IMG/VR virus record: IMGVR_UViG_3300008110_000469 | Coordinates: 1-35,362 of that record | Origin: a virus | Length of the DNA: 35,362 bases | Strand: one strand, 5' to 3' | In this document: piece by piece, positions 34,299-35,362 of the stretch | How positions within the stretch are numbered: the stretch's first letter is position 1 | Layout: each line of letters begins with the position of its first letter | Translations under genes and position numbers: made by a program | Notes under the pieces: generated by a model | Database searches by the model: none | Told to the model about the DNA's origin: nothing | Seen by the model: only the letters and a program-made list of their open reading frames with translations

Positions 34299-35241
34299 TG
34301 ATATTATAGATGTAGCAGATTTAGATTGCATCTATTTAAGTTATGATGAACCTCAGAAAGAAGAATTTTGGCTTAAGATTAAGAATATGGTACCTTGGGC
34401 TAAACGAGTAGACGGAGTTAAAGGAAGTGATGCGGCACACAAAGCAGCCGCCCTTGCTAGTGATACTGAACGTTTTATTCTAATTGACGGGGACAATATG
34501 CCTGAAGAAAGTTTCTTCAATATGCAATTAGACTTTACTGATAAAGATCCAATCTACAAAGTAGCACAATATCGTTGGAAAGCAATTAACAACATTAATG
34601 GATTGCGTTATGGTAATGGCGGTATGAGTTCATGGACTAAAGATTATGTAATGAATATGAAAACTCATGAAAATCAAAAAGAAGGTGACGTATCACGTAT
34701 TGCTGATTTTTGTTTAGATAGTAAAGATAATATCTATTGGGCTATGTATGATTGCTATAGCACTACATATCCTAACCATACACCCTTTCAAGCTTGGCGC
34801 GCAGGCTTTCGTGAAGGCGTAAAGATGGTACTTGATCGTGGATCAAAACCTACAGTTGATGCATTAAAAGAAACTGTTGCATCACGAAACTTAAACAACT
34901 TAACTATTTGGCACAACATTGGTCGTGATGTAGAGAACGGTGAATGGGCTATATATGGTGCACGACTTGGAACATATATGACTATGCTTACTGAGTGGGA
35001 TCCGATTAACGTACAATGGTTTGATAATTATACAGTACTATGGGAAGAACATGAGAACCGAGATCCAGATCGTGAATCAGCATTGATTGGAGCCGCACTG
35101 TATGACAAATTAGGACTACCTATGCATCATTTTGATGGAGGACAAAGCAAGTTCTTCAAGCGTCACTATAGCTCCGATAAATATAATCTCGGACCATTAG
35201 TTAAAGAGATGGACGTTATTAGAAAAATAGAAGGATGGTAA
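34288..35241 (+). CDS. Third glycosyltransferase-like protein (317 aa) with DGD motif
   Basis: The start at 34288 overlaps the previous gene by 11 bases. It is preferred because the next Met is ~34 residues in and would remove the conserved IYLSYDEP strand. The N-terminus (LDCIYLSYDEPQKEEFW, then VPWAKRVDGVKGSDAAHKAA, then ERFILIDGDNMP) is a GT-A-type pattern. DGD at 67-69 is the likely metal/nucleotide-sugar motif. I associate YLSYDEP...RVDGVKG with phage glycosyltransferase-family proteins. Later segments include YGNGGMSSWTKDYV, FQAWRAGFREGVKM and a C-terminal YDKLGLPMHHF. It is not an obvious close relative of the two upstream paralogues. Its stop shares a base with the start of the radical SAM gene. 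Confidence 0.7.
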   Translation: MNSNDIIDVADLDCIYLSYDEPQKEEFWLKIKNMVPWAKRVDGVKGSDAAHKAAALASDTERFILIDGDNMPEESFFNMQLDFTDKDPIYKVAQYRWKAINNINGLRYGNGGMSSWTKDYVMNMKTHENQKEGDVSRIADFCLDSKDNIYWAMYDCYSTTYPNHTPFQAWRAGFREGVKMVLDRGSKPTVDALKETVASRNLNNLTIWHNIGRDVENGEWAIYGARLGTYMTMLTEWDPINVQWFDNYTVLWEEHENRDPDRESALIGAALYDKLGLPMHHFDGGQSKFFKRHYSSDKYNLGPLVKEMDVIRKIEGW

Positions 35242-35362
35242 TGGAACATAATTATATTAAGTTAGTACACAGCAACCCTGTACATGAAGAATGGTTTGTA
35301 GTTAACTGGTGTATGGGCAATACGTGTAACTTTGAATGTAGTTATTGTCCAGAGAATCTTCA
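35241..35362 (+). CDS. Radical SAM enzyme, N-terminal fragment (cut by window end)
   Basis: The ATG at 35241 shares its A with the preceding TAA. Forty codons are visible and the frame is open to the end. Residues 22-38 (NWCMGNTCNFECSYCPE) contain C29-x3-C33-x2-C36, the cluster-binding signature of the radical SAM superfamily, with an aromatic residue before the last Cys as is usual, and one extra Cys at 24. The class (peptide, sugar or tRNA modifying) cannot be decided without the rest. The one-base overlap suggests it belongs to the same coupled cassette as the glycosyltransferases. Confidence 0.85.
   Translation, partial: MEHNYIKLVHSNPVHEEWFVVNWCMGNTCNFECSYCPENL

Noticed and set aside
35176-35183. 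GATAAATA inside the third glycosyltransferase gene as a promoter for the radical SAM gene
   Set aside because: It lies in coding sequence (Ser-Asp-Lys-Tyr codons) 57 bases before the next start. Chance cannot be excluded, so it was not listed as a feature.
1-35362. tRNA genes, insertion sequences or integration sites
   Set aside because: No cloverleaf, transposase frame or terminal inverted repeats were seen. The gaps between genes are all far below 300 bases.

Overview
The window is a stretch of a T4-like myovirus genome (Caudoviricetes, contractile tail), most likely from an aquatic or marine phage. It is visibly AT-rich, every credible gene is on the + strand, and genes are packed with overlaps or gaps of only a few dozen bases. 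The set and order of baseplate genes (gp48/54-like, gp53-like, hub-like, gp5, gp25, gp6, a giant gp7-like protein) resembles the wedge and hub module of T4-like cyanophages and other marine T4-like phages. That comparison is from memory of the families; no search was run.

Layout. 1-4235: the end of a tail-tube cap/initiator-like protein, a short gp53-like wedge protein and a 958-residue hub-like structural protein. 4257-7625: a gp5-type spike with an OB-fold-like start and a beta-helix, no visible lysozyme domain, and a very long Ala/Gly-rich C-terminal half with perfect 11-residue tandem repeats. 7646-11530: gp25-like and gp6-like wedge proteins. 11557-22347 and 22344-29042: two giant modular structural proteins of 3596 and 2232 residues. 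Each carries a candidate seven-bladed beta-propeller, but of different families (FG-GAP type, then BNR/Asp-box type). Both also carry copies of a small all-beta module resembling the E1 FCCH domain. 29043-32027: a 55-residue protein that looks like a paralogous fragment of its neighbour, a 206-residue structural protein, a tail fibre with an IMC/peptidase-G2-like C-terminus, and another fibre-like protein. 32076-35362: a translationally coupled cassette holding a 102-residue unknown protein, two paralogous glycosyltransferase-like proteins, a 118-residue unknown, a third glycosyltransferase-like protein, and the start of a radical SAM enzyme cut by the window end.

How it fits together. The first 29 kb builds the baseplate and its periphery, and the next 3 kb the fibres. 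The last 3 kb is an apparent sugar/radical-SAM modification cassette coupled to the fibre genes. It may modify the virion or the host surface; which one cannot be read from the sequence. T4 late-promoter-like octamers (GATAAATA or CATAAATA) sit just before several genes at the few real gaps, which fits late, sigma-gp55-type expression. No tRNA, CRISPR array, insertion sequence, or gene-free stretch over 300 bases was seen.
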